60,056 nt of DNA from Phytohabitans sp036906915 (lineage in GTDB: Bacteria; Actinomycetota; Actinomycetes; Mycobacteriales; Micromonosporaceae). The stretch's first letter is position 1. Each line of letters opens with the position of its first letter. This document shows, one piece after another, positions 33,166-40,722 of the stretch. A program made the translations under genes and the position numbers. Under the pieces are notes generated by a model that was not told the origin of the DNA, made no database searches, and saw only the letters and a program-made list of their open reading frames with translations. The stretch is from contig NZ_JBAKHX010000047.1 of NCBI RefSeq assembly GCF_036906915.1, positions 1 to 60,056 of the forward strand. Direction: 5' to 3'.

Positions 33166-33832
33166 CGTCCACAACGAACCGGTGGTGGTGCTCGGGCTCG
33201 GCCGCTTCGGCAGCTCCTTGGCGCTGGAACTGGCCAGCCGGGGCACCGAGGTACTGGGCATCGACATCAACTCGAAGATCGTTGACGCGCTGGCCGGTCG
33301 GCTCACCAACGTGGCCACCGCCGACTGCACTGACGGCGAGGCGCTGCGCCAACTCGGGGTGCCGGAGTTCCAGCGCGCGGTGGTGGCGATCGGCACCGAC
33401 CTGGAAGCCAGCGTCCTGACCACGGTGCTGCTGACCGACCTTGGCATCTCGCACATCTGGGCCAAGGCGCTGAACCGGCGGCACGCCGAGATCCTGAGTC
33501 GGGTTGGCGCCCACCACGTCGTGCTGCCCGAGCAGCACATGGGCGAGCGGATCGCGCACCTGCTGTCCGGACGGATGCTGGACTACGTCGAAGTCGACCA
33601 GGACTTCGCGATGATCAAGACCAAGCCGCCGCGCGACATCGTCGGGGTTCCGCTGCGTGAATCCCGGCTGCGATCCCGGTACGGGGTGACGGTGGTGGCC
33701 GTGAAGAGCGAGGCCCTGGGTGCGAAGGCGCGGTTCGGCTACGCCACCGCCGACACCGTCCTGATGTACGGCGACCTGATCCTCGTCGTCGGTACGGTCG
33801 GCGACCTGGAGCGGTTCGCCGAGTCCGACTGA
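33158..33832 (+). CDS. TrkA/KtrA-type regulatory subunit of potassium uptake
   Basis: The 224-residue protein has an RCK_N Rossmann domain (VVVLGLGRFGSSLALEL at about 9-25, then EVLGIDINSKIVDAL) and an RCK_C domain (IVGVPLRESRLRSRYGVTVV, about 165-220). It binds nucleotides and gates the TrkH/KtrB channel from the cytoplasm. RCK_C domains of this family can bind c-di-AMP. TTG start within the end of trkH. The stop is followed 12 nt later by a -10-like element and the conserved leader motif. Confidence 0.95.
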   Translation: MASVHNEPVVVLGLGRFGSSLALELASRGTEVLGIDINSKIVDALAGRLTNVATADCTDGEALRQLGVPEFQRAVVAIGTDLEASVLTTVLLTDLGISHIWAKALNRRHAEILSRVGAHHVVLPEQHMGERIAHLLSGRMLDYVEVDQDFAMIKTKPPRDIVGVPLRESRLRSRYGVTVVAVKSEALGAKARFGYATADTVLMYGDLILVVGTVGDLERFAESD

Positions 33833-33844
33833 GGGGCGTCCGCG

Positions 33845-33882
33845 TAGACTGCCTGGTGGGTGTGCCGGGAAGCCTGGTCGGC
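33845..33882 (+). promoter_or_regulatory. Conserved leader element (copy B)
   Basis: A -10-like TAGACT (33845-33850) is followed 8 nt later by GGTGT then GCCGGGAAGCCTGGTCGGC (33859-33882), 30 nt before the ATG at 33913. It matches copies A and C at 21 of 24 positions. Because the -10 lies in the trkA-beta-lactamase spacer, this gene probably has its own promoter. Confidence 0.6.
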
Positions 33883-33912
33883 GAAGCGTGTCGTCGACTG
33901 AAAGAGCACCCG

Positions 33913-35037
33913 ATGCCCCAGCAGCCCCGTGTCGGTATCCCGCCGCCCAGCCCGCCGGTCGGCGGGCACACCGATCCCGCGTACGCGGCGGCCCGTGACG
34001 CGTTCACGGGGCTGATCGCCGACGGCCCCGAAACCGGCGCGGCGGCCGCTGTGGTTCACAACGGCCGGCTTGTGCTCGATCTGCACGGCGGCTGGCAGGA
34101 CAACACCGCGCCGTGGTCAGCCGAGACGCTGGCGCCGCTGTTCTGCCTCGGCAAGCCGATCGCCGCCCTGGCGGTGCTGAGTCTGGCCTCGCGTGGCCTC
34201 ATCGACCTGAACCACCCGGTCGGCGACTACTGGCCGTCGTTCACCACGCCCGGCAAGGAGCGGATCCTGGTGCGGCACCTGCTGTCGCACACAGCCGGCC
34301 TGCCGGCGTTTCCCGTCCCACGCGCGATGGAACACCTGGCCGCCTGGGACACGCTGGTCGACGACCTCGCCACCGCCCGCCCCGAGTGGCCGGTGCCCGG
34401 CGTCGCGATGGCCGAGCACGCCCTCACCTTCGGGCACCTGGTCGGCGAACTGGTCCGCCGGGTCGACGGCCGCCCGCTCGGCGTGTTCCTGGACGAGGAG
34501 GTTGCCGGGCCGCAGGGTCTGGACATCGCGCTGGGTCTGACCGCCACGCAAGCGGTCCGGGCAGCCGAGGTCCACCACGCCGACGCCGACTGGTTGCCGC
34601 GCACCGTGGGTCCGGCCTACACCCTGCGCCAGCGGGCCCTGGACAACCCGGCCGGCTCGCTGGATCCGGCGGTGTTGAACACCGACTGGTGCCGCGCCGC
34701 TTGCCTGCCCGCCGTCAACATGCACGCCACCGCCACCGCGGTCGCCAGGCTGTTCGCCGGCGTACTCACGGGCGGCCACGGGTTGGTCGCCGTCGAACAC
34801 GCCAACGCCATGAGCACGATCCAGGCACACGGCTACGACCTGGTGCTCGACCAGCCCGTCGCACGCGGCTGGGGCGTCACCGTCGCACCGGACGGCTCAT
34901 GGGGCGTGACCGCGATCGGCGGCAACCTGCTCAACGTCAACCCCGGCACCGGTCAGGTCTTCGTGTACCTAAGTCAGCGCCTGGCCGACGACACGGCCGC
35001 GACCAGGATGCTGCGCGCGGTCCGCTCCTGTGTGTAG
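33913..35037 (+). CDS. Serine-beta-lactamase-fold protein with altered active site
   Basis: The 374-residue protein has the class C beta-lactamase / esterase EstB fold (PF00144). The segment APLFCLGKPIAALAVLSLAS corresponds to the SxxK helix, but the nucleophile position is Cys (C-L-G-K). VAMAEHALTFGHLVGELVRR corresponds to the Tyr-x-x loop (usually YHALTYG), with Glu in place of Tyr. The late AIGGNLLNVNPGTG replaces the usual HTGFGG. So either it works as a cysteine-dependent hydrolase or it is a non-catalytic binding protein. No signal peptide is seen. ATG 33913 has AAAGAG upstream and lies 30 nt after the leader motif. Confidence 0.85.
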   Translation: MPQQPRVGIPPPSPPVGGHTDPAYAAARDAFTGLIADGPETGAAAAVVHNGRLVLDLHGGWQDNTAPWSAETLAPLFCLGKPIAALAVLSLASRGLIDLNHPVGDYWPSFTTPGKERILVRHLLSHTAGLPAFPVPRAMEHLAAWDTLVDDLATARPEWPVPGVAMAEHALTFGHLVGELVRRVDGRPLGVFLDEEVAGPQGLDIALGLTATQAVRAAEVHHADADWLPRTVGPAYTLRQRALDNPAGSLDPAVLNTDWCRAACLPAVNMHATATAVARLFAGVLTGGHGLVAVEHANAMSTIQAHGYDLVLDQPVARGWGVTVAPDGSWGVTAIGGNLLNVNPGTGQVFVYLSQRLADDTAATRMLRAVRSCV

Positions 35038-35047
35038 CGCAACGCTA
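35035..35047. terminator. Small hairpin over the stop codon
   Basis: TAGCG-CAA-CGCTA overlaps the stop of the beta-lactamase-fold gene and the end of the kdpE remnant. The stem is only 5 bp, so terminator function is weakly supported. Confidence 0.25.
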
Positions 35048-35294
35048 GGTGCCGTTCGGTGGCGTGGCGACCTTGTCCACGCTGTCGCTGCGGCCGGACA
35101 GCACGATGATCGGGGTGGTGGTCCAGCTGCGCAGGTCGCGGATGACGGCGACGCCGTCGAGGTCCGGCGGGCTGAGGCCGAGCACGACCAGGTCCGGTTT
35201 CTGGGCGGCGGCTGCCCGCCGTCCGGCGCCAGTCTACGTCGTAGCCGCGGGCGCGCAGGTTGATCCGCAGGGTGCGTAGGATCTGCGGGTCCTC
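35045..35294 (-). pseudogene. Decayed response-regulator receiver domain, kdpE-like
   Basis: One frame reads DPQILRTLRINLRARGYDVD, and after a frameshift near 35215 another reads QKPDLVVLGLSPPDLDGVAV and IRDLRSWTTTPIIVLSGRSD before stopping. This is a KdpE-type receiver. The phosphoacceptor aspartate is Gly (VLGLSPPDLDG; intact KdpE has VLDLGLPDLDG), and the end of the receiver and the whole DNA-binding domain are missing. A plausible KdpD tail (GLAVIKGL) lies just upstream at 35310-35350. It marks a lost Kdp potassium-sensing system inside a K+ transport island. Confidence 0.75.
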
Positions 35295-35420
35295 ACCAGC
35301 CCGCCCAGCAGCCCCAGCGCGAGGCCCTTGATGACGGCCAGGCCGATCATGGCCAAACGATCCTCCGTGCAGCGGCGGGCCAACTACGCGTTACGGATGA
35401 TCTCCCGCCGATCCGAGTCA

Positions 35421-35600
35421 ATGCCCCCACCGCACCGCGGCGACGATGCTGACCTCGAGCTCCTGGTCGACCTGCTCAACGCGGCGTTCTACTACCGCCT
35501 GCTGCTGCATCTGGACACATGTACGACCGTCAGCGGCTCGACGCACAACGGCCATGTGCCGCGGTCGGTGGCGCCACCGCGCATCGGGGCGCTGCGGTAG
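35421..35600 (+). pseudogene. C-terminal remnant of a TetR-type regulator
   Basis: The frame reads DDADLELLVDLLNAAFYYRL and continues LLHLDT, the signature of the TetR_C ligand domain (usually LLVDLLFGAFYYRLLV). No DNA-binding domain remains; after about 35525 the sequence shows no homology. It fills part of the 600-bp gap before the KimA-like gene. Confidence 0.5.
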
Positions 35601-35642
35601 GACAAGCAGCGGATTGACGCAAGTTGGTTCTAGGCTACGGAT

Positions 35643-37676
35643 GTGGTTCGTCCCACCGCGGTGTTGAAACGGTTGCTGGTCGGTCGGCCGGTCCGCTCGG
35701 ACCGGCTGCATCACACGCTGTTGCCGAAGCGGATCGCGCTACCGGTGTTCGCCTCGGACCCGATGTCCAGTGTGGCGTACGCGCCGGCCGAGATCCTGCT
35801 CACGCTGTCCATCGGTGGTTTGGCCGCCTACGCCTACGCGCCGTGGGTGGCGCTGGTCGTGGTGTTGGTGCTGCTGACCGTGGTGGCCAGCTACCGGCAG
35901 AACGTGCGCGCCTACCCGTCCGGCGGCGGCGACTACGAGGTGGCCACGGTCAACCTCGGTGGCCGGTTCGGGCTCGTGGTGGGCAGCGCCCTGCTAGTCG
36001 ATTATGTGCTGACCGTGGCGGTGTCGGTGGCGTCCGGCATCAACAACCTCGGCTCGGCGATCCCGTTCGTGGCCGAGCACAGGGTCGGCCTTGCGGTCGC
36101 CGTAGTGGTGGTCCTGACCGCCATCAACCTACGCGGGGTTCGCGAGTCGGGGGCCGCGTTCGCGGTACCCACCTACCTGTTCATCACCGTCATCGTCGGG
36201 ATGATCATCTGGGGGTTCGTGCGGATCGTCGTGCTGGGCGAGACGGTCCGCGCCGAGAGCGCCGGATTCGAGCTACGCGCCGAACACTCGGTGCTGGGTT
36301 TCGCGTTCGTCTTCCTGTTGGTGCGGGCGTTCTCCTCCGGCTGCGCCGCGTTGACCGGCGTCGAGGCCATCGCCAACGGGGTACCGGCGTTCAAGCCGCC
36401 GAAGAGCCAGAACGCGGCCGCCACGCTGCTGATCCTCGGCGTGATCGCGGTGACCATGTTCATGGGCATCATCCTGCTGGCCAACCGCACCGGCCTGATT
36501 TACGCCGAAGACCCGGCCGCCCAACTGGTCGGCGCCCCGGCCGGTTACGAGCAGAAGACCGTGACCGCGCAGCTGGCCGACGCGGTGTTCTCCGGAAACA
36601 CGGTGGCGCTGGTGCTGGTGACCGCGGCGACCGCGCTGATCCTGTTCCTAGCGGCGAACACGGCGTACAACGGGTTTCCGGTGCTCGGCTCGATTCTGGC
36701 ACAGGACCGGTACCTGCCTCGCCAGCTGCACACCCGCGGCGACCGGCTGGCGTTCTCCAACGGGATCGTCTTCCTCGCCGTGTTCGCCACCGTGCTGATC
36801 GTGGGCTTCCGGGCCAGCGAGACGCGGCTGATCCAGCTCTACATCGTGGGCGTGTTCGTCTCGTTCACGCTGTCGCAGACCGGGATGCTGCGGCACTGGA
36901 ACCGGTTGCTGCGCCGCGAGCGCAACCTGGAAAACCGTCGTCGCATGTACCGGGCCAGGGCCATCAACGGGTTCGGCGCGTTCATGACCGGTTCGGTGCT
37001 CATCCTGGTGCTGGCCACGAAGTTCACCCACGGCGCGTGGATCTCGATCGCGGCGATGGCGGTCATCTACCTGATCATGATCGGGATCCGCCGGCATTAC
37101 ACGACGGTAGGACGGGAGCTGGAGCCGGCCGAGGAGCGACAGGTCCTCCCGGCGCGCAACCACGCCGTGGTGTTGGTCAGCAAGGTGCATCTGCCGACCT
37201 TGCGGGCGGTGGCGTACGCGCGGGTCACCCGCCCGGACACCCTCACCGCGGTCACGGTCAACGTCGACGACAACGACACCCGCACTATCCAGCAGGAGTG
37301 GGAACGCCGCGAGGTGCCCGTCCCGCTGACCGTCATCGAGTCGCCGTACCGGGAAATCACCGGACCAATCATCGACTACGTCAAATCGGTCCGCCGCCTC
37401 TCACCTCGCGACGTGGTCACAGTGTTCATCCCGGAGTACGTCGTCGGGCACTGGTGGGAGAACCTGCTGCACAACCAGAGCGCGCTGCGGCTCAAAGGGC
37501 GACTGCTGTTCGAGCCCGGCGTCATGGTCACCAGCGTGCCCTGGCAGCTGGCCTCCACCACCGCCAAGGACCTGTCCCGCTTCGACCGCGACCTGGCCCG
37601 TGGGCCCGCCCGCGGACCCCGCATTCAGGTCCACGAGCCGGAACCCGACGGCCACCAACCCCCCACCGAGCAATAG
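35643..37676 (+). CDS. KimA-like APC-superfamily potassium/amino-acid permease
   Basis: The 677-residue protein has 12 membrane segments (to about residue 480) and a cytoplasmic tail of about 190 residues with a universal-stress-protein-like fold (HAVVLVSKVHLPTLRAVAYA, then VTVNVDDNDT). FASDPMSSVAYAPAEILLTL near residue 38 is the start motif of KimA/YdaO-type permeases. The family imports K+ by H+ symport and is inhibited by c-di-AMP in Bacillus; related actinomycete genes sit next to trkA, as here. GTG start with GGATGTGG context; no strong ribosome binding site. Three kb from the trkHA pair. Confidence 0.88.
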   Translation: MVRPTAVLKRLLVGRPVRSDRLHHTLLPKRIALPVFASDPMSSVAYAPAEILLTLSIGGLAAYAYAPWVALVVVLVLLTVVASYRQNVRAYPSGGGDYEVATVNLGGRFGLVVGSALLVDYVLTVAVSVASGINNLGSAIPFVAEHRVGLAVAVVVVLTAINLRGVRESGAAFAVPTYLFITVIVGMIIWGFVRIVVLGETVRAESAGFELRAEHSVLGFAFVFLLVRAFSSGCAALTGVEAIANGVPAFKPPKSQNAAATLLILGVIAVTMFMGIILLANRTGLIYAEDPAAQLVGAPAGYEQKTVTAQLADAVFSGNTVALVLVTAATALILFLAANTAYNGFPVLGSILAQDRYLPRQLHTRGDRLAFSNGIVFLAVFATVLIVGFRASETRLIQLYIVGVFVSFTLSQTGMLRHWNRLLRRERNLENRRRMYRARAINGFGAFMTGSVLILVLATKFTHGAWISIAAMAVIYLIMIGIRRHYTTVGRELEPAEERQVLPARNHAVVLVSKVHLPTLRAVAYARVTRPDTLTAVTVNVDDNDTRTIQQEWERREVPVPLTVIESPYREITGPIIDYVKSVRRLSPRDVVTVFIPEYVVGHWWENLLHNQSALRLKGRLLFEPGVMVTSVPWQLASTTAKDLSRFDRDLARGPARGPRIQVHEPEPDGHQPPTEQ

Positions 37677-37840
37677 GCTCGTCCGCGACCAGGCATGGTT
37701 GCGCCACGCGCTCCACCGGCGTATTCACGATGGTGAGGCGTTGCGCCGGCGTATGGATTACGTCAAGGACCGTTTCGCCGGTCATGGGCGTCCGGTTATC
37801 TGACCAACGGGGCAGATGAGGGTGTGGTTCGCGAGCCGAG

Positions 37841-38293
37841 GTGAGTTCGGTGACGCCAGGCAGCCGGGAAGCGCGGCGGTTCGACGCTGGCCGCAGCCCG
37901 CTCGGGCTGGCCGGCGGCGCAGCTGCCATGGTCGGCGCCACCTTCGCTGCGGCAGCCTTGTTCCCTGCAGGTCAGGTGCCGGCAAGGTTGGTCGTGGTCG
38001 CGGTCGCCGTGAGCGCGTGCTCGACCGTACTGGCGGACAAGCGGGACACCTTCGCTGTGACCGGCCTGGGCTATCTGCTGTTCACCGGGTTCCTGGTCAA
38101 CAGCTACGGTGAACTCAGCTGGGACGGCGCGAACACCGTGTGGCACCTACTCGTCCTGGCCGTGGCCACCATGATCGGCATCGTGCAGCGGTGGATACGC
38201 GCCGCTCTGGCCGATCTGGAGTTCGAGACCGCTTTGCGGCAACTCCTCGACGAGGCCGAAGACGAGAACAACGGCGGGTCGACGCCGGAGTAG
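37841..38293 (+). CDS. Small membrane protein, unknown function
   Basis: The 150-residue protein has three or four hydrophobic segments (LGLAGGAAAMVGATFAAAAL, ARLVVVAVAVSACSTVLA, FAVTGLGYLLFTGFLV, VWHLLVLAVATMIGIV) and an acidic C-terminal tail (LLDEAEDENNGG). I recognise no family. GTG start at 37841, AGGTGAGTT-like context. It lies between the KimA-like gene and the PRC-barrel gene, so a role in the ion-homeostasis island is possible but not shown. The 165-bp stretch between the KimA-like stop and this gene shows only a short frame (LRHALHRRIHDGEALRRRMD) without a family. Confidence 0.6.
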   Translation: MSSVTPGSREARRFDAGRSPLGLAGGAAAMVGATFAAAALFPAGQVPARLVVVAVAVSACSTVLADKRDTFAVTGLGYLLFTGFLVNSYGELSWDGANTVWHLLVLAVATMIGIVQRWIRAALADLEFETALRQLLDEAEDENNGGSTPE

Positions 38294-38422
38294 CAGTGGG
38301 CAGACCGGGCTTCCGGCGCGTCGTGGTCGTTATCTCTTCTCGGTCGGTGTGTTGACGACCGGGCGCTTGCGCGCGGCTGTCCGCGGTCGCGGCTGCTAAT
38401 TCGGTTGGGTTGGATTCGTCAT

Positions 38423-38752
38423 TCAGGCAGGTTGGGCGGCACCCCAGTAGTGGGCGCGCACGTCGATCGCATCGTGGTCGGCGAGAGTGTCGCCAACCAC
38501 CGGCGAATAGTTGGGGGCGGTGGTGATGGTGTGTCTGGTGTGCGGCACCCAGACGGCCTCGCGGTCGAACTGGGCCTCCTCGAGGTCCACCAAGTGGGTG
38601 GACTTGCGGATCAGCCCGTAAGTGACCGCGGCGGCTCCCCACGAGGCGTTCATGTCGGTCGGGTACTGGTAGACGGCGGTGATCTTCCCGATCGGCTGGT
38701 CGTCGCTATCGCATAGGTCGCGGCCGATCAGGTCGTCGAGGGGTAGGGACAT
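38423..38752 (-). CDS. PRC-barrel domain protein
   Basis: The 109-residue protein opens LPLDDLIGRDLCDSDDQPIG and continues KITAVYQYPTD, the typical first strands of a PRC barrel; WGAAAVTYGLIRKSTHLVDL is the second half. PRC barrels occur in photosynthetic reaction-centre H subunit, RimM and many stress-linked bacterial proteins; the role here is unknown. ATG 38752 with GGAGG 7 nt upstream. The mRNA probably begins at the leader element 38925-38948 and includes the 18-codon ORF. Confidence 0.85.
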   Translation of the reverse strand: MSLPLDDLIGRDLCDSDDQPIGKITAVYQYPTDMNASWGAAAVTYGLIRKSTHLVDLEEAQFDREAVWVPHTRHTITTAPNYSPVVGDTLADHDAIDVRAHYWGAAQPA

Positions 38753-38831
38753 TTGGCACCTCCAGCAGCGGGCCGTGGTGCACGTGCCCCGACCGGGTCC
38801 TCCACCGGATCCATCCTGTTCCAGGCTCGCC

Positions 38832-38888
38832 CTACCGCACGGTGTAATACCAGGCGGGAGCGGGAAAGTGGTGGTGGCGGATGGCCAT
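38832..38888 (-). CDS. 18-codon leader ORF upstream of the PRC-barrel gene
   Basis: The ORF (start ATG 38886-38888, stop TAG) encodes MAIRHHHFPAPAWYYTVR. AGAGG lies 6 nt before the ATG, and 14 of 17 codons after the start have G/C in the third position, as in real genes here. Its start lies 36 nt after the conserved leader element, close to the spacing at the other two copies. It may be an attenuator-type leader peptide or a functional micropeptide; 79 nt separate its stop from the PRC-barrel gene. Confidence 0.45.
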   Translation of the reverse strand: MAIRHHHFPAPAWYYTVR

Positions 38889-38924
38889 AGGTCGCCTCTG
38901 GGTCGGGAACTCGTGCTTAACGTT

Positions 38925-38961
38925 GCCGACCAGACTTCCCGGCGCACCTACCGTCAGGATA
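38925..38961 (-). promoter_or_regulatory. Conserved leader element (copy C)
   Basis: On the minus strand a -10-like TATCCT (38961-38956) is followed 7 nt later by GGTGC then GCCGGGAAGTCTGGTCGGC (38948-38925). This copy is closest to the consensus of all three. A TTGACC precedes the -10 at too short a distance to be a standard -35. Confidence 0.6.
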
Positions 38962-39156
38962 CGGGTCAATGCCCGGCCGCGCACGCGGCAGCCGACCGAG
39001 CTGAGCTAGCTGACACCGTCACGTCAGGCGTCGTAATAGCCGCGCCGGTAGGCCCCGTCGATCTGGCGGAGAAGCTGTTCACCGACGCGCCCGCTGCCGC
39101 TGTCATCCTGGGCGTGAAAACCCCTACTTGCGGGGCGGCGTTCATGCGATACAGTG
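38962..39156. other. Intergenic stretch without a recognisable gene
   Basis: A plus frame reads TVTSGVVIAAPVGPVDLAEK and TDAPAAAVILGVKT, which has coding-like composition but no start and no family I know. It separates the promoter of the PRC-barrel transcript from the GbsR-like gene. Possibly gene debris. Confidence 0.3.
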
Positions 39157-39176
39157 CGTTCAGCATTTTCTTAACG
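39157..39176. promoter_or_regulatory. Candidate operator of the second GbsR regulator
   Basis: CGTTCAG (39157-39163) and CTTAACG (39170-39176) pair at 6 of 7 positions around CATTTT, 30 bp upstream of the GTG start. The AT-rich core recalls the operator at 31197-31219 but is not identical. Confidence 0.4.
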
Positions 39177-39206
39177 TTGCCTGTCTTCCAGTGCCGCCTG
39201 AGGTAG

Positions 39207-39746
39207 GTGTTCGGGGTGTCTCCGCAGGAGCGCGAGTTCGTCGAGCGCATCGGGCTGTTCATGGCGCAGCTCGGCGGGACCCTGATGATGGGCCGCATCT
39301 ACGGCTGGTTGACGATCTGTCCCGCCCCGCACCAGTCGATCACCGAGATCGCCGGCGCGTTGCAGGTGAGCAAGGCGTCGATCAGCACGGTGATCCGGCA
39401 GCTGGAGCAGGGGCAGATCGTGGAGCGGGTGCCGGTGCCGGGCAGCCGGCAGCATCATTACCGGCTCAGGCCGGGCGGGTGGGCGCAGATCATGCGGGCC
39501 CGCGCGATGCGGCTGCGGGTAGGCATCGACGCGGCTGAGTTCGCGCTGGCGGCCATCGGTGACGATCGGGGCGGCCGGCGGGAGCGGCTGGAGGATCTGC
39601 GGGACTACTTCGTCTTCGTGACGAACGAGTACGGCGAGGACATGGTGCGCCGCTGGGAGGACTACCGCAAGCGGCAGTGCGACGCGCGCGTTGACGGGCC
39701 GGCGCAGGCCGCGGCCCGGCGGACGGACTCCGACCCACCGCGCTGA
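39207..39746 (+). CDS. GbsR/MarR-type winged-helix regulator, second copy
   Basis: The 179-residue protein has a helical N-terminus (EREFVERIGLFMAQLGGTLM), a winged helix (SITEIAGALQVSKASISTVI then RQLEQGQIVERVPVPGSRQH) and a dimerisation tail (FVTNEYGEDMVRRWEDY). The GTG at 39207 has GAGGTAG directly upstream; a second GTG three codons later is possible. It is transcribed in the same direction as the ABC exporter that follows 58 nt later and likely controls it. Confidence 0.88.
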   Translation: MFGVSPQEREFVERIGLFMAQLGGTLMMGRIYGWLTICPAPHQSITEIAGALQVSKASISTVIRQLEQGQIVERVPVPGSRQHHYRLRPGGWAQIMRARAMRLRVGIDAAEFALAAIGDDRGGRRERLEDLRDYFVFVTNEYGEDMVRRWEDYRKRQCDARVDGPAQAAARRTDSDPPR

Positions 39747-39804
39747 GCGCGTTTCTTCGCGTCTGTCGTGGTCCCTCCCTGCCCTCACTTATAGAGGAGT
39801 ATCA

Positions 39805-40722
39805 ATGTCTGTCATTTCGGTTTCCGGCCTGCGCAAATCCTTCGGACAAACCCGTGCCCTGGACGGCCTCGACCTGACCGTCGAGCCCGGCGAGGTACAC
39901 GGCTTCCTCGGCCCAAACGGAGCCGGCAAGACCACCACCATCCGCATCCTGCTCGGCCTGCTGCGCGCCGACGCCGGCACCGCCACCCTGCTGGGCGGCG
40001 ACCCGTGGCGGGACGCCGTCGACCTGCACCGCCGGCTGGCGTACGTGCCCGGCGACGTCAACCTGTGGCCCAACCTCACCGGCGGCGAGGCCATCGACCT
40101 ATTGGGCCGGCTGCGTGGCGGGCTCGACACCAAGCGCCGCGACGAGTTGCTGGAGCGCTTCGACCTGGACCCGCGCAAGAAGGGCCGCGCGTACTCGAAA
40201 GGCAACCGGCAGAAGGTCGCCCTGATCGCCGCGCTCGCGTCCGATGTGGAGCTGCTGGTGCTCGACGAGCCCACGTCCGGCCTCGACCCGTTGATGGAGG
40301 TGGTCTTCCAGGACTACATCCGCCACGCCAAGCAGGCCGGCAAGACCGTCCTGCTGTCCAGCCACATCCTGGCCCAGGTGGAGAAGCTCTGCGACAGAAT
40401 CAGCATCATCCGGCTCGGCCAGGTGGTGCAGTCCGGGACCCTGGCCGAGATGCGACACCTGACCCGCACCACGATCGAGGCGGACACCGCCCAGCCGGCC
40501 ACCGGCCTGGCCGAACTGCCGGGCGTGCACCACCTGGACGCCGACGACCACCGGGTGCGGTTCGCGGTCGACGGCGCGCACCTGGACCCGGCCATCAAGG
40601 CGTTGAGCCGGTTCGGCATCCGCAGCCTCACCAGCCAGCCGCCGACCCTGGAAGAGCTGATGCTGCGGCACTACGGTGACGAGCTGCGCGCCAACGGCGT
40701 AGACGCCGAGGTGGCCTCATGA
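39805..40722 (+). CDS. ABC exporter ATP-binding protein, second GbsR cassette
   Basis: The 305-residue protein has Walker A GPNGAGKTTT (about 38-47), signature YSKGNRQKVAL (about 136), Walker B LLVLDEPTSGLDP (about 153) and SSHILAQ (about 189). The KGNRQKV signature is shared with the ATPase at 30296, so both cassettes belong to one subfamily. AGAGGAG lies before the ATG. It overlaps the permease gene by ATGA. Confidence 0.93.
   Translation: MSVISVSGLRKSFGQTRALDGLDLTVEPGEVHGFLGPNGAGKTTTIRILLGLLRADAGTATLLGGDPWRDAVDLHRRLAYVPGDVNLWPNLTGGEAIDLLGRLRGGLDTKRRDELLERFDLDPRKKGRAYSKGNRQKVALIAALASDVELLVLDEPTSGLDPLMEVVFQDYIRHAKQAGKTVLLSSHILAQVEKLCDRISIIRLGQVVQSGTLAEMRHLTRTTIEADTAQPATGLAELPGVHHLDADDHRVRFAVDGAHLDPAIKALSRFGIRSLTSQPPTLEELMLRHYGDELRANGVDAEVAS

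Noticed and set aside
37600..37803. Small ORF after the KimA-like gene
   Set aside because: No ribosome binding site, start inside the permease gene, no family; likely chance or debris.
35624..37819. 731-codon plus frame overlapping the KimA-like gene
   Set aside because: Arg/Gly-rich composition and no domain; it is an out-of-frame shadow of the permease.
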